64,000 nucleotides of DNA, taken from assembly GCA_029975215.1 (NCBI GenBank), contig JARKPO010000082.1, positions 1 to 64,000 of the forward strand. The letters run 5' to 3'. The notes beneath the pieces were generated by a model. It had not been told where the DNA came from and did not search any database. It saw nothing but the letters and a program-made list of their open reading frames with translations. This DNA comes from Levilinea sp. Lineage in GTDB: Bacteria; Chloroflexota; Anaerolineae; Anaerolineales; Anaerolineaceae. Shown piece by piece: positions 25,287 through 33,832 of this stretch (position 1 is its first letter; every line of letters begins with the position of its first letter). The translations under genes and the position numbers were made by a program.

Positions 25287-26078
25287 ATGTCCCGTGCTCG
25301 TAAATATACCAACCGTGTGCTGAACTGCGTCCCCTCGCGGGACACCGAGATGGATTGGGATATTCAAAACGCGATTGACGCCGATCTGATGGCAGCTGCG
25401 CCCAGCCTACCGGCCGAGGTAGACCTGCGCGAAGCCTGGTGGACGGTGGGCGATCAGGGCAGCACCGGCTCGTGCGTGGGGTGGGCCTGCGCTGATTCCG
25501 TCCTGCGCTGGCATTTCGTCAAAGCCGGACGGCTGGCCGAGGATGAAGCCCTCTCCGTGCGCTATGTATGGATGGCTGCTAAAGAGACCGACCAGTTTGT
25601 CTCCCGACCCACCACTTTCATCGAGTTGGAAGGCACCAGCCTAAAATCTGCCCTGGATATCGCCCGCCGCTTTGGAGTAGTCACCGATAAGGTGCTGCCT
25701 TTTGGAACCGGGAAGCTCTACCCCAAAGAGGCCGCCACCTTTTACGCCCTGGCTGCCCAGCTGCGCATCGCCAGTTATTTCAACCTCAACCGCAGCCCTG
25801 TGCGCTGGCGCGATTGGCTGGCCACCCAGGGCCCCATCCTCACCCGTTTGTCGGTGGATGAGACCTGGGATAACGCCACCCCCAACCACGGAGTACTGGA
25901 CACCTACCAGCCCGAAACCGCCCGCGGCGGGCACGCTGTGGCCATTGTCGGCTACACGCAGGACGGCTTCATCGTGCGCAATTCCTGGGGCGCGGCCTGG
26001 GGCGACGGCGGCTTTGCCTATGCCTCCAATGCCTATGCTCAGGAAGCCTTCACCGAGGCCTATGGGGTTATGGTGTAA
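25287..26078 (+). CDS. Papain-like (C1A) cysteine peptidase without signal peptide
   Basis: 263 residues. The papain catalytic set is present in order: Gln57 and Cys63 in DQGSTGSCVGWA, His216 in RGGHAVAIVGY and Asn232 in VRNSWGAAWG. There is no signal peptide, no membrane helix and almost no propeptide (about 45 residues before the mature core, PAEVDLREAW). It is thus probably cytoplasmic, or exported by an unknown route. A GAGGTG site precedes the ATG. C1A enzymes are uncommon in bacteria. It sits beside an M1 peptidase and an uncharacterised protein but has its own spacing of about 90 bases. Confidence 0.88.
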   Translation: MSRARKYTNRVLNCVPSRDTEMDWDIQNAIDADLMAAAPSLPAEVDLREAWWTVGDQGSTGSCVGWACADSVLRWHFVKAGRLAEDEALSVRYVWMAAKETDQFVSRPTTFIELEGTSLKSALDIARRFGVVTDKVLPFGTGKLYPKEAATFYALAAQLRIASYFNLNRSPVRWRDWLATQGPILTRLSVDETWDNATPNHGVLDTYQPETARGGHAVAIVGYTQDGFIVRNSWGAAWGDGGFAYASNAYAQEAFTEAYGVMV

Positions 26079-26098
26079 TCCCCTCTCTTTGCAGCCAC

Positions 26099-26132
26099 CA
26101 CACAGGCGCGGAAGCAGAGCCGCGCCTGTGTG
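26099..26132 (+). terminator. Hairpin after the cysteine peptidase gene
   Basis: A perfect 13-bp GC-rich inverted repeat (26099-26111 with 26120-26132) with an 8-base loop, 20 bases after the stop. There is no T run, so it may end transcription poorly or serve as an mRNA 3' stabiliser. Confidence 0.5.
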
Positions 26133-26190
26133 CGTTCTGCCGGCGTTTTCCAGGTACAATTAACCCATCTTCGCCTATTCAGGAGCCAGT

Positions 26191-27900
26191 ATGGAACGTA
26201 CCGTCCCGACCACCGCATCGGAAGAAATCGAACTTTATATCCGTACCATTTACTCTCTCCTCCGTTCCACCGCCGAAGTGCAAATCCGCACCCTCGAAGA
26301 GACCCACGCCGGCACCAATTCTTCCCTGCACCCCGATGCGCGCGGTCTCAAGCTGGACACCTCCGCTTTTATTTACTCCGCTCTGCGCCTGCCGGACTGC
26401 CTGCCCCAGGTGCACTCCATCATTCTAGGCCAGTCTGCCAGCGTGTTTGCCCAACACGGTTATGAAAACATCGAAACCTGGCAGGAGGTCAGCGCCCGCG
26501 CCCGCCGCCGCCGCTGCTTTTTTAACCGCAAAGATACTCTGGCCTGCTTTATCGCTTCCGGCTCTGATATCGAAGATATCCTCCCCGCGGTGACGGCCTA
26601 CCAGATCGAATGGAACAAGCTCCACCTGCTCTTGCAGCGCGTGCCCGCCGCCCTGCTGGAAAGCGCCTGCCAAAGCCCCGATTCCGAGGCGCGCCAGTCA
26701 GTGTGCGAGCTGCTGGGGGTCTCCAGTGAAGATTTTGAACGCCTGCGCATGGTCTTCGCCCCCGATTTCACGGCCGCCCTGCGTGAAATTGCCTCGCGCC
26801 GCTGTCATTTTGGCCTGCGTCTGTTGGACGGCTCCCTGATTGAATATTGGCGCGCCACCCGCGCCTGGATGGAAAACATCCTGCGTGCCTGCCCTCACCT
26901 TACCGAGCGCCCCGTCTATTTCGTCTCCTCCAACACGCATTCCATCCCCAACCTCATCACCGGCTTCGCCTTCCGCGTGCAGGAGGAATTGATCGCCTAC
27001 CTGGAAAAAGAGGGGGACCCCGCCCTGCTGGAAGAGTGGGAACGCATCCGCTCCGGCCAGTTCGCGGACGGCCGCGGCAATTTCCTCTACTATCTGCTGA
27101 AGAAATATCAGGCCACCCCCCAGGGACGCAAGCTGATTGAAGCCCAGTTGGCCGCCGAACGCGACTGCGGCATCACCCGCATCCGCTCTACCCACTCTTT
27201 CGATGTGGATGCCCAGGTGATTGATCTGGCGCGCGTCAAACCTCAGTGGCTGGATCCCCGCCTGGCCACGGATGACTCGCTCTACCTGCTGGGCTCCAAC
27301 GCGCTGATCCTCAATATTGATTACCCCCTGGGTCTGGCCGCCTACAACATCCTCTCCAAGGTGGCCGAAGCCGCCGGGGATGTGCTGGGGGTCTACATCA
27401 TGGGTAAGGCTGCTTCCCTTAACGGCGTGCGCGGCGACGTGATGATCCCCAATGTGGTGCAGGACGAGCATTCGCGCAACAGTTACCTGTTCCAAAACGC
27501 CTTCTCCGCTGCAGACGTGACCCCCTTCCTCCAGTACGGAACCGTGTTGGACAACCAGAAAGCCGTCACCGTGCGCGGCACCTTCCTGCAGAACGCGCGC
27601 ATCATGGACATCTTCTACCGCGAAGGCTACACCGATCTAGAGATGGAAGCCGGGCCGTATCTTTCAGCCATATATGAAATGTACCGCCCCAAACGCCACC
27701 CGGTGAACGAAATCGTCAACCTGTACGGCGTCCCCTTTGACATGGGCATTCTGCACTACGCCTCGGACACGCCCATGAGCAAAGGCAAAAACCTGGGGGC
27801 CGGAACCCTCTCGTACCTCGGCATGGATTCCACCTATGCCACCAGCATCGCCATTCTGCGCCGCATCTTCCAACAAGAACGCCGCCGCGTCAGCGCCTGA
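26191..27900 (+). CDS. Uncharacterised protein with a nucleoside-phosphorylase-like C-terminal part
   Basis: 569 residues; I do not recognise a characterised family. The first 300 residues are helical and soluble. From about residue 370 the chain looks like the purine phosphorylase fold: LLGSNALILNIDYPLGLAAY, YIMGKAASLNGVRGDVMIP (to about 418), a DEHSRNSYLFQNAF segment and DLEMEAGPYLSAIYEMY near 483, which resembles the conserved glutamate region of phosphorylases. No signal or membrane segment is seen. It may cleave or bind a nucleoside-like ligand; this is inference. An AGGAG site precedes the start and a bidirectional terminator follows. Confidence 0.75.
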   Translation: MERTVPTTASEEIELYIRTIYSLLRSTAEVQIRTLEETHAGTNSSLHPDARGLKLDTSAFIYSALRLPDCLPQVHSIILGQSASVFAQHGYENIETWQEVSARARRRRCFFNRKDTLACFIASGSDIEDILPAVTAYQIEWNKLHLLLQRVPAALLESACQSPDSEARQSVCELLGVSSEDFERLRMVFAPDFTAALREIASRRCHFGLRLLDGSLIEYWRATRAWMENILRACPHLTERPVYFVSSNTHSIPNLITGFAFRVQEELIAYLEKEGDPALLEEWERIRSGQFADGRGNFLYYLLKKYQATPQGRKLIEAQLAAERDCGITRIRSTHSFDVDAQVIDLARVKPQWLDPRLATDDSLYLLGSNALILNIDYPLGLAAYNILSKVAEAAGDVLGVYIMGKAASLNGVRGDVMIPNVVQDEHSRNSYLFQNAFSAADVTPFLQYGTVLDNQKAVTVRGTFLQNARIMDIFYREGYTDLEMEAGPYLSAIYEMYRPKRHPVNEIVNLYGVPFDMGILHYASDTPMSKGKNLGAGTLSYLGMDSTYATSIAILRRIFQQERRRVSA

Positions 27901-27924
27901 GCCTCCCTCACCCTGTAGAAGAAC

Positions 27925-27964
27925 AAAGCCCCAGCCGGCGAAACACCGACTGGGGCTTTTTAGT
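27925..27964. terminator. Bidirectional terminator between convergent genes
   Basis: AAAGCCCCAG and CTGGGGCTTTTT frame a GC-rich hairpin, with A and T runs on opposite sides so it works on both strands. It separates the plus-strand phosphorylase-like gene from the minus-strand zinc-ribbon gene. Confidence 0.85.
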
Positions 27965-27980
27965 CATCCGTACGTCCAGG

Positions 27981-28187
27981 CTACAGCCAGGCCAACAGGG
28001 AGGCGATCACCACTACCCCAATCAACCCCACCAGTACCCATACCCAGATGGGGATCTTGCTGCTTCGCCGGATCATATCGGGTCGTTCAGGGCGCGCCAC
28101 CAGTTCGCGGGTGCAGTACCAGCAAAAAGTGGCCTCCTCGGGGATTTCTCGGCCGCAGTAGCGGCATTTCTTCATCTTTTCGCTCAT
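27981..28187 (-). CDS. Small zinc-ribbon membrane protein
   Basis: 68 residues. Residues 8-25 form a zinc ribbon (Cys8, Cys11, Cys22, Cys25; CRYCGREIPEEATFCWYC). Residues 46-67 form one membrane helix (IPIWVWVLVGLIGVVVIASL). The start overlaps the valS stop in an ATGA, so it is translated from the valS mRNA. Small ribbon-helix proteins are common in Chloroflexota-like genomes but their role is unknown. Confidence 0.8.
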   Translation of the reverse strand: MSEKMKKCRYCGREIPEEATFCWYCTRELVARPERPDMIRRSSKIPIWVWVLVGLIGVVVIASLLAWL

Positions 28188-30886
28188 CCCAGATCCTTAA
28201 TTTGCGCCTCAAGCTTGGCCGCCGTCTCGCGGAAGGTGGCCAGTTTCTCGCGTTCCTTATCCACCACCGCTGCCGGAGCCTTTTCCGCAAAGTTGCTGCC
28301 CAGCAGCTTCTCCAAACGCTCAATCTGTCCGCGCACCTCGTTCAGTTCTTTCTGCAGACGGGCGGCCTCGGCATCACTGTCCACCAGGCCCGCCAGCGGC
28401 AAGTACACTTCCACCCCCGCCACCACCAGAGCCACGGCCCCCTGAGGCTTTTCGGGCAGCGCTGCGCTCAGTTCTGTGTGCGCGCTGTCCAACTGACCCA
28501 GGGCGATGATGGTCTTCAGTTCCGACTGCAGTATGCCCAGGCGCTCGCCTCCGGCGATCAGGGCGGCGATGCGCTTGCCGGGGCTGACCTTCTTCTCCGC
28601 GCGTGCGTTGCGAATGGCCCGCACCAGCTCCTGCACCAGGCCAAAATCGGCCGTCTTTTGGGCTTCCCAGCCTTCCGGTTCGCGCGGCTCCGGCCAACGC
28701 GCCAGAATCAGCGCATCTTCCCAGCCGTGCTTGGGTGCAAAGGCTTCCGAACGCTCCTGGCAGGCCAGCTTTAGATGGCCCCACAGGGATTCGGTGATGA
28801 AAGGCGTGAAGGGGTGCAGCAGCCGCAGGCAGGTATCCAGCACACGCACCAGGGTATAGGCCGTGTAATGCGCGCGGTCGCCGCCCTCAGCCAGCTGCAG
28901 CTTGGCAATTTCCACATACCAATCGGCGAACTCGCCCCAGAAGAAGTCGTAGATCTGCCGTCCGGCTTCGCCGTATTGATAACTTTGGAACAGCCGCTCC
29001 ACATCCCGCACCAGGCTTTGCAGCCGCGCCCAAATCCACGAATCTGCCAGAGTCCACTCCGGCGCAGCCTGCGCCACGGCTGGGGCCTGATCCAGCGCGC
29101 CCAAGACAAAGCGCCCTGCGTTCCACAGCTTGTTGGCAAAGTTGCGGTTGGCCTCCACCTTCTTCAAGCTCAGGTTCATATCGTTGCCAGGGGTCGAGCC
29201 CACCAGCAGGGTGAAGCGCAGCGCGTCTGTGCCCATCTCATCCATGACGTTCAGCGGGTCAATCACGTTGCCCTTGGTCTTGCTCATCTTGTGTCCGTGT
29301 TCGTCGCGGATCAGGCCATGCAAGTACACGGTTTCAAACGGCGGCTTGCCGGTGAATTCCATCCCGTCCATAATCATGCGCGCCACCCAGAAGAAAAGGA
29401 TGTCGTAGCCGGTTTCCAGCACCGAAGTCGGGTAGAAATAGTTGTATTCCGGCGTCTCTTCCGGCCAGCCCAGGGTGCTGAACGGCCACAACCCCGAAGA
29501 GAACCACGTGTCCAGCACGTCTGGGTCCTGTTCCAAACGGCCGCTGCCGCACTTGGAGCAGGCGCTGGGGTCTTCGCGCGCCACAATCGTCTCGCCGCAG
29601 TCCTGGCAGTACCACACCGGAATACGGTGACCCCACCACAGCTGGCGGCTGATGCACCAATCCTGGATGTTCTCCAGCCAGTTGTAGTACACCTTGGTGA
29701 AGCGCTCCGGCACGATCTGAATGCGCCCGTCGCGCACCACCTTCAAGGCCTGGTCGGCCAGGGGTTGGATGCGCACAAACCACTGGGTAGACACCATCGG
29801 CTCCACAATTTCGCCCCCGCGCTGCGAACGCGGCACGTTCATCATGTACGGCTCCTGCTTAATCACCAGCCCGGCCGTTTCCATATCCGCCCAGATCTTC
29901 TTGCGGCAGTCGTAACGGTCCATGCCCGCGTAGGGGCCGCCGTTGGCGTTGATGCACGCCGCCGTATCCAGAATGCTGATCACCTCCAGGCCGTGCTTCT
30001 GTCCGATGGTGTAGTCGTTGGGATCGTGCCCGGGGGTGATCTTCAGCGCGCCGGTTCCAAACTCGCGGTCCACATATTCATCCGCGATCACCGGAATTTC
30101 CCGCCCCAGTATGGGCACCCGCACCATCTTGCCGATGAAAGCCTGGTAGCGTTCATCCTCCGGGTGCACGGCCACGGCCGTATCGCCCAAAATCGTCTCT
30201 GGGCGAGTGGTGGCCACCGGCAGGTAATTGCCCGATCCGTCAGCCAGCATGTACTTGAAGAAATACAGGAAACCGGCTTCCTGCGAATATTCCACTTCCA
30301 AATCTGAAACCGCCGTGCGCAGCCCCGGCGACCAGTTGATCAGACGCGGGCCGCGGTAGATCAGCCCCTTTTCATACAGGCGCACAAAAGCCTCGCGCAC
30401 CGCCCGCGACAGACCCTCATCCAGGGTGAAGCGTTGGCGCGTCCAATCACAGGAGGCACCCAGGCGGCGGATTTGCTGGGTGATGATGCCGCCGTATTTG
30501 TGTTTCCAGGCCCAGGTGCGCTCCACAAAAGCCTCGCGCCCCAATTCCTCGCGCTTCAGGCCTTCTTTGGCCAGCGCCTTTTCCACCTGAAGCTGGGTGG
30601 CAATGCCGGCGTGATCGCTGCCCGGAATCCACAGGGTGGGGATGCCCTTCATGCGGTGGTAGCGGATCATCAGATCTTCCATGCTGACGAACATAGCATG
30701 CCCCAAATGCAGCTCACCGGTCACGTTTGGCGGCGGGATGGCGATGACAAACGGTTTCCGACTGGGGTCGTGCCCCGGCTTGCGGGGGTCATTGCTCGGC
30801 TGAAAGAAGCCGCTCTGCTCCCACCATTCGTACAGGCGCTGCTCGGTGCTGGCGAAATCATAGGTCTTGGGCAGTTCGTAACTCAT
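28184..30886 (-). CDS. valS: Valyl-tRNA synthetase
   Basis: Charges tRNA-Val; 900 residues when started at the ATG at 30886, which has a GAGGTG site. A Met four codons upstream is less well placed. Class I signatures are present: PPPNVTGELHLGHA (HIGH) near 52-65 and KMSKTKGNVIDP (KMSKS form KMSKT). The editing domain, anticodon-binding domain and C-terminal coiled arm (ARLQKELNEVRGQIERLEKLL) are in order. The CP region has zinc-type cysteines (CQDCGETIVA, CSKCGSG). Expression is controlled by the T-box leader upstream. Confidence 0.97.
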   Translation of the reverse strand: MSYELPKTYDFASTEQRLYEWWEQSGFFQPSNDPRKPGHDPSRKPFVIAIPPPNVTGELHLGHAMFVSMEDLMIRYHRMKGIPTLWIPGSDHAGIATQLQVEKALAKEGLKREELGREAFVERTWAWKHKYGGIITQQIRRLGASCDWTRQRFTLDEGLSRAVREAFVRLYEKGLIYRGPRLINWSPGLRTAVSDLEVEYSQEAGFLYFFKYMLADGSGNYLPVATTRPETILGDTAVAVHPEDERYQAFIGKMVRVPILGREIPVIADEYVDREFGTGALKITPGHDPNDYTIGQKHGLEVISILDTAACINANGGPYAGMDRYDCRKKIWADMETAGLVIKQEPYMMNVPRSQRGGEIVEPMVSTQWFVRIQPLADQALKVVRDGRIQIVPERFTKVYYNWLENIQDWCISRQLWWGHRIPVWYCQDCGETIVAREDPSACSKCGSGRLEQDPDVLDTWFSSGLWPFSTLGWPEETPEYNYFYPTSVLETGYDILFFWVARMIMDGMEFTGKPPFETVYLHGLIRDEHGHKMSKTKGNVIDPLNVMDEMGTDALRFTLLVGSTPGNDMNLSLKKVEANRNFANKLWNAGRFVLGALDQAPAVAQAAPEWTLADSWIWARLQSLVRDVERLFQSYQYGEAGRQIYDFFWGEFADWYVEIAKLQLAEGGDRAHYTAYTLVRVLDTCLRLLHPFTPFITESLWGHLKLACQERSEAFAPKHGWEDALILARWPEPREPEGWEAQKTADFGLVQELVRAIRNARAEKKVSPGKRIAALIAGGERLGILQSELKTIIALGQLDSAHTELSAALPEKPQGAVALVVAGVEVYLPLAGLVDSDAEAARLQKELNEVRGQIERLEKLLGSNFAEKAPAAVVDKEREKLATFRETAAKLEAQIKDLG

Positions 30887-30924
30887 CTCACACCTCATTC
30901 ATCGAAAATAGACAATTCCACAGC

Positions 30925-31212
30925 GGTTAAAACAAAAACAACCTCCCATCCCTGAGGACGAAAGGCTGCCTTCCGCGGTACCACCTCATTTCGCCAGCAC
31001 GCACACTGGCGCTCTCTGCCCAGGACCATCATCCCGGCTTCGCGCTAACGGGCTCACCCGTGCCGTTCTACTCACCGCCAGACGGTTTTCTTCGGCAGTC
31101 CTCGCCAGACGACTTCAGCGCGGCGTTCCCTGTGGAGGCTCACAGCCCAAGACCTCCTTCTCTGACAGGCCGCCCGCGGCCTACTCCTTCTGGCCTATGG
31201 GGTATTGAATTG
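30925..31212 (-). ncRNA. T-box leader riboswitch of valS
   Basis: The valS leader contains the conserved T-box sequence AGGTGGTACCGCGG (30973-30986, minus strand), which pairs with the uncharged tRNA acceptor end, followed by the matching CGTCCT and a T-rich stretch (30927-30940) of the terminator. Upstream lie Stem I elements: an AGTA-type segment, an AGAGA bulge, a GGCTGTGAGCC distal loop and a candidate specifier GTC (31111-31113) in a CTGAA-GTC context. GUC is a valine codon and agrees with the gene. Low charged tRNA-Val would favour read-through. The exact stems are not computed. Confidence 0.9.
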
Positions 31213-31217
31213 TTGTC

Positions 31218-31245
31218 ATTATATCACGGAATCCCGCTTTTTCAA
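31218..31245 (-). promoter_or_regulatory. Sigma-70 promoter of the valS T-box transcript
   Basis: On the minus strand TTGAAA (31240-31245) and a perfect TATAAT (31218-31223) are spaced by 16 bases. The start would fall near 31211, at the head of the T-box leader. Confidence 0.82.
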
Positions 31246-31568
31246 GCGCGTCCCGGCGCGCCCTGGGATTCGTCCTGATCCGGCTTGTTGGGGACGGTGT
31301 CAGTCAGCCACACCGCTTTAATCTTGGCCTGGGGGTGGGTTTTCAGGAACTCGGTGATCGAGCCTTCCACGCGAACCACCGTCCCTGGCTTAGACTGCGC
31401 CCCTTCCGCGGGCTTATCCGGCGGCTGCGCCGCTGCTTCTGGTTCTGGCTTGGGGTTCTTATCCTCTGGTTTCCTCGCATCTTCCTTCCATAAATCCCCT
31501 CTCCCCCCTGCGGGGAGAAGCTGGGTGAGGGGGCCAATCTCGTCTACGCGAGAACAAGGTTCATACAC
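31242..31568 (-). CDS. Doubtful small hypothetical protein
   Basis: An open frame of 108 residues. The first 30 codons run through a dispersed non-coding-looking repeat (31493-31533), so the listed start is suspect. The rest is charged and Pro-rich (KPEDKNPKPEPEAAAQPP), then a more protein-like end (VVRVEGSITEFLKTHPQAKI). The last bases touch the valS -35 box. It may be a small real gene with a later non-ATG start, a remnant, or chance. Confidence 0.3.
   Translation of the reverse strand: MYEPCSRVDEIGPLTQLLPAGGRGDLWKEDARKPEDKNPKPEPEAAAQPPDKPAEGAQSKPGTVVRVEGSITEFLKTHPQAKIKAVWLTDTVPNKPDQDESQGAPGRA
31493..31533. repeat. Intergenic repeat copy 1 (CCCTCTCCCCCC family)
   Basis: AATCCCCTCTCCCCCCTGCG then GGGAGAAGCTGGGTGAGGGGG, a partly self-complementary element. 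A second copy begins at 31643. Similar C-rich/G-rich elements are dispersed in many bacterial genomes. Confidence 0.7.
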
Positions 31569-31642
31569 TCAGTTCTGTTGTTAATTGTACATCTTTCCAA
31601 TTTTTCCACCCCCTTACAAACCGACCAACATTCCCCCGCAAG

Positions 31643-31681
31643 AATCCCCTCTCCCCCCTGGGGAGAGGCCGGGTGAAGGGG
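31643..31681. repeat. Intergenic repeat copy 2 (CCCTCTCCCCCC family)
   Basis: Same element as at 31493, in the same orientation, with an 2-base deletion at the centre. It ends 2 bases from the stop codon of the WD40-like lipoprotein gene and can form a CTCCCC/GGGGAG hairpin that might serve as its transcript end. Confidence 0.7.
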
Positions 31682-31683
31682 TC

Positions 31684-33054
31684 TCACCGCACCCCCCACA
31701 CCGTGATACTCCCATCCTCTCCGCCCGCCAGCAGCACACGCCCCCCCAATCCAAACACCGCGCTGGTCACCACCCCCTCGGCCGCCGCCAGCGCCGTGCG
31801 CTCCCCAGTCTGCGCGGCAAACAGCGCCAGCACCCCCTCCGGATTTGCCGCCGCCAGCAGCGAACCGTCCGCGCTGAAGGCCAGCCCGCCCGGCGCGTTG
31901 GGCAGAAAAGGCAGCAGCGGATCAGCCCCCGGCTGTGAAAAAACATCCTCGCGCGTATACGCTTCCGCCGACCACAGCAAAGTGTGATCGGTCAGGTCGT
32001 ACAGCTCCAGCCGGTTGCCCCAGCGCAGCACCGCCAGGCGCTGCCCGGCCGGGTCCGGCACCGCCGCGATCACATTCCCGCGCCATTCCGCCAGCAGTCC
32101 ATCCTCCAGCAGGCTGCCGTCCTGCGCCCACCGCAGCTCCACGTGCACTTTGGGCAGGGGCGGTGCGCCGTCCTCCTGCATGGGCGGAGCCGTACCAGCC
32201 GCCGCCTCTTCCTGCCACACCAACCCAACCGTCTCCCCGCCCGCCAGCAAAAATACCTGCGCGCCGCGGGGCGTCTCCCAACCGGCCAAGGGCTGCGTGC
32301 CGCGGAACAGCCCCACCCAGCCCTTGCGCTCCACTGTCTCCGCCGCCGCAAAGAACACGCCCCCCTGCGGCGCATAGCCCACCTGGGTCACCATGCCGGG
32401 CGTATCCAACTCCTGCGGCTGCCAATCCGGCCCGCCGCGCCACAAAAAAGCCCGCCCCCCCGCCGTGCTCACCCACTCCTCACTGCGTGCATCCATCCCC
32501 ACCTGCAGCGCCCCCCATCCCGCCCCCATCTGCGGGATCTCCGCCGCCGGGTAACAGGTGGTTACGGGCGGCGGCTGCGGCAGCGGCTGGGGCACGCTGA
32601 ACTGCACGGTGATGCAGCGCGGTGTGGGCGTCGGCACAGGCGGCAATGCCAAAACCACGCGCACCTGCCCGTCGCTCACCGCCCCCACGCGGATATCCCC
32701 ATCCGCTTCCAGCGCCAGGTAATCCTCCCCACCAGGGGCCATCCCCAACCCCCGCACCGCATCCCCACCTCGCCACACCGCCAGAATCGCCAGCCGCCCG
32801 GCATTTTCAGCCGAAATGACCTCATCGGGCAATGTGAGAGGATCTCCCATCGCCAGGGGGGTGGGCGTAGGGGTCTGGCTGGGGGTCAGGCTGGGTTGGG
32901 GGGTGAGCGTGGGAGCAGGAGTCTGGCTGGGGGTCAGGCTGGGTTGGGGGGTGGGCGTGGGGGTGGGGGTGGGTGCGGGCCGCAGCGCCGGCAGTCCGCA
33001 GGCCGCAGACAACAGCCACAAAAGGATCACCGCCCAGCGCCAACCCGTATTCAT
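31684..33054 (-). CDS. Lipoprotein with WD40-like C-terminal repeats
   Basis: 456 residues from an ATG at 33054 with a GGGAGGG site; a frame extension to 33096 lacks one. The signal ends in LLSAAC. A tether of Pro/Thr repeats follows (residues 25-70), including two copies of QPSLTPSQTP. The rest looks like a beta-propeller: the C-terminus has the WD40-style phrases GGLAFSADGSLLAAANPEG, VTSAVFGLGGRVLLAGGEDG and SITVWG. Probably displayed outside the membrane; ligand unknown. The gene is bounded by divergent Nudix and a repeat. Confidence 0.82.
   Translation of the reverse strand: MNTGWRWAVILLWLLSAACGLPALRPAPTPTPTPTPQPSLTPSQTPAPTLTPQPSLTPSQTPTPTPLAMGDPLTLPDEVISAENAGRLAILAVWRGGDAVRGLGMAPGGEDYLALEADGDIRVGAVSDGQVRVVLALPPVPTPTPRCITVQFSVPQPLPQPPPVTTCYPAAEIPQMGAGWGALQVGMDARSEEWVSTAGGRAFLWRGGPDWQPQELDTPGMVTQVGYAPQGGVFFAAAETVERKGWVGLFRGTQPLAGWETPRGAQVFLLAGGETVGLVWQEEAAAGTAPPMQEDGAPPLPKVHVELRWAQDGSLLEDGLLAEWRGNVIAAVPDPAGQRLAVLRWGNRLELYDLTDHTLLWSAEAYTREDVFSQPGADPLLPFLPNAPGGLAFSADGSLLAAANPEGVLALFAAQTGERTALAAAEGVVTSAVFGLGGRVLLAGGEDGSITVWGVR
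32873..32953. repeat. Tandem 48-bp repeat coding the Pro/Thr linker
   Basis: A 33-base block at 32873-32905 recurs exactly at 32921-32953, a period of 48 bases. It lies in frame in the lipoprotein linker and gives two QPSLTPSQTP units. Being a multiple of 3, copy-number change would only alter linker length. Confidence 0.85.
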
Positions 33055-33202
33055 CGGCCCTCCCCGTCCCTGTGTGGGGCTGCCTTCGCCTTTCATCGTA
33101 GCACATTTCCGCGCCGCAGCAAAGCACCTTTTGCCGCCAGAGGGCAGAGGCCAGCGCGCTTTGTGTTATCATATCCATCAACCTGCGTACAAGGAGGTGT
33201 AC

Positions 33203-33823
33203 ATGTCTCAAGCGCAATGGCTCACCTGGGCGCAATCCCTGCAATCCATCGCCCAGGCCGGCCTCACCTATGCCCAAAATCCTTTCGACCTCGAACGCTA
33301 TGCCGCCCTGCGCGACCTGGCCGCCGAGATCGTTGCCCATCAGGCCGAGGTTTCCCCAACCCAGATTCGCGAGATCTTCCTGCACGAGGCCGGTTACCCC
33401 ACCCCCAAGGTGGATGTGCGCGGGGTGGTGATTCAAGACGGCCAGATCCTGCTGGTCAAAGAGCTTTCCGACGGCGGCTGGACCCTCCCCGGTGGCTGGG
33501 TAGATGTAAATGAACCGCCCTCCCGCGCCGTGGAACGCGAGGTGTGGGAAGAATCCGGCTATCAGGTGCGCGCCGCCCGTCTGCTGGCCCTTTACGACCG
33601 CAACCTCCACGGTCACCCGGCGCACCTCTTCCACATCTACAAGCTCTTCTTCCTGTGCGAGCTTACCGGCGGCGCACCCGCCGACAGCATCGAAACTGCC
33701 GAAGCCAGCTTTTTCTCCCCCCAGGCCCTGCCGCCCCTCTCCCTGGGCCGCACCACCCCCGAAGAGATCGAGCGTCTATATGTGCTCTACCAAAACCCCG
33801 CCTGGCCCACTGATTTTGATTAA
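33203..33823 (+). CDS. Nudix hydrolase with N-terminal extension
   Basis: 206 residues from ATG 33203 with an AAGGAGG site. The Nudix box is complete in GWVDVNEPPSRAVEREVWEE followed by SGY. It lies after a 65-residue helical N-terminal region (WLTWAQSLQSIAQAGLTY, YAALRDLAAEIVA) typical of the Nudix_N_2 type. Related enzymes hydrolyse ADP-ribose or other nucleoside diphosphates linked to a moiety X. Cytoplasmic. It lies 9 bases before a lipoprotein gene. Confidence 0.9.
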   Translation: MSQAQWLTWAQSLQSIAQAGLTYAQNPFDLERYAALRDLAAEIVAHQAEVSPTQIREIFLHEAGYPTPKVDVRGVVIQDGQILLVKELSDGGWTLPGGWVDVNEPPSRAVEREVWEESGYQVRAARLLALYDRNLHGHPAHLFHIYKLFFLCELTGGAPADSIETAEASFFSPQALPPLSLGRTTPEEIERLYVLYQNPAWPTDFD

Positions 33824-33832
33824 GACGAGAAA

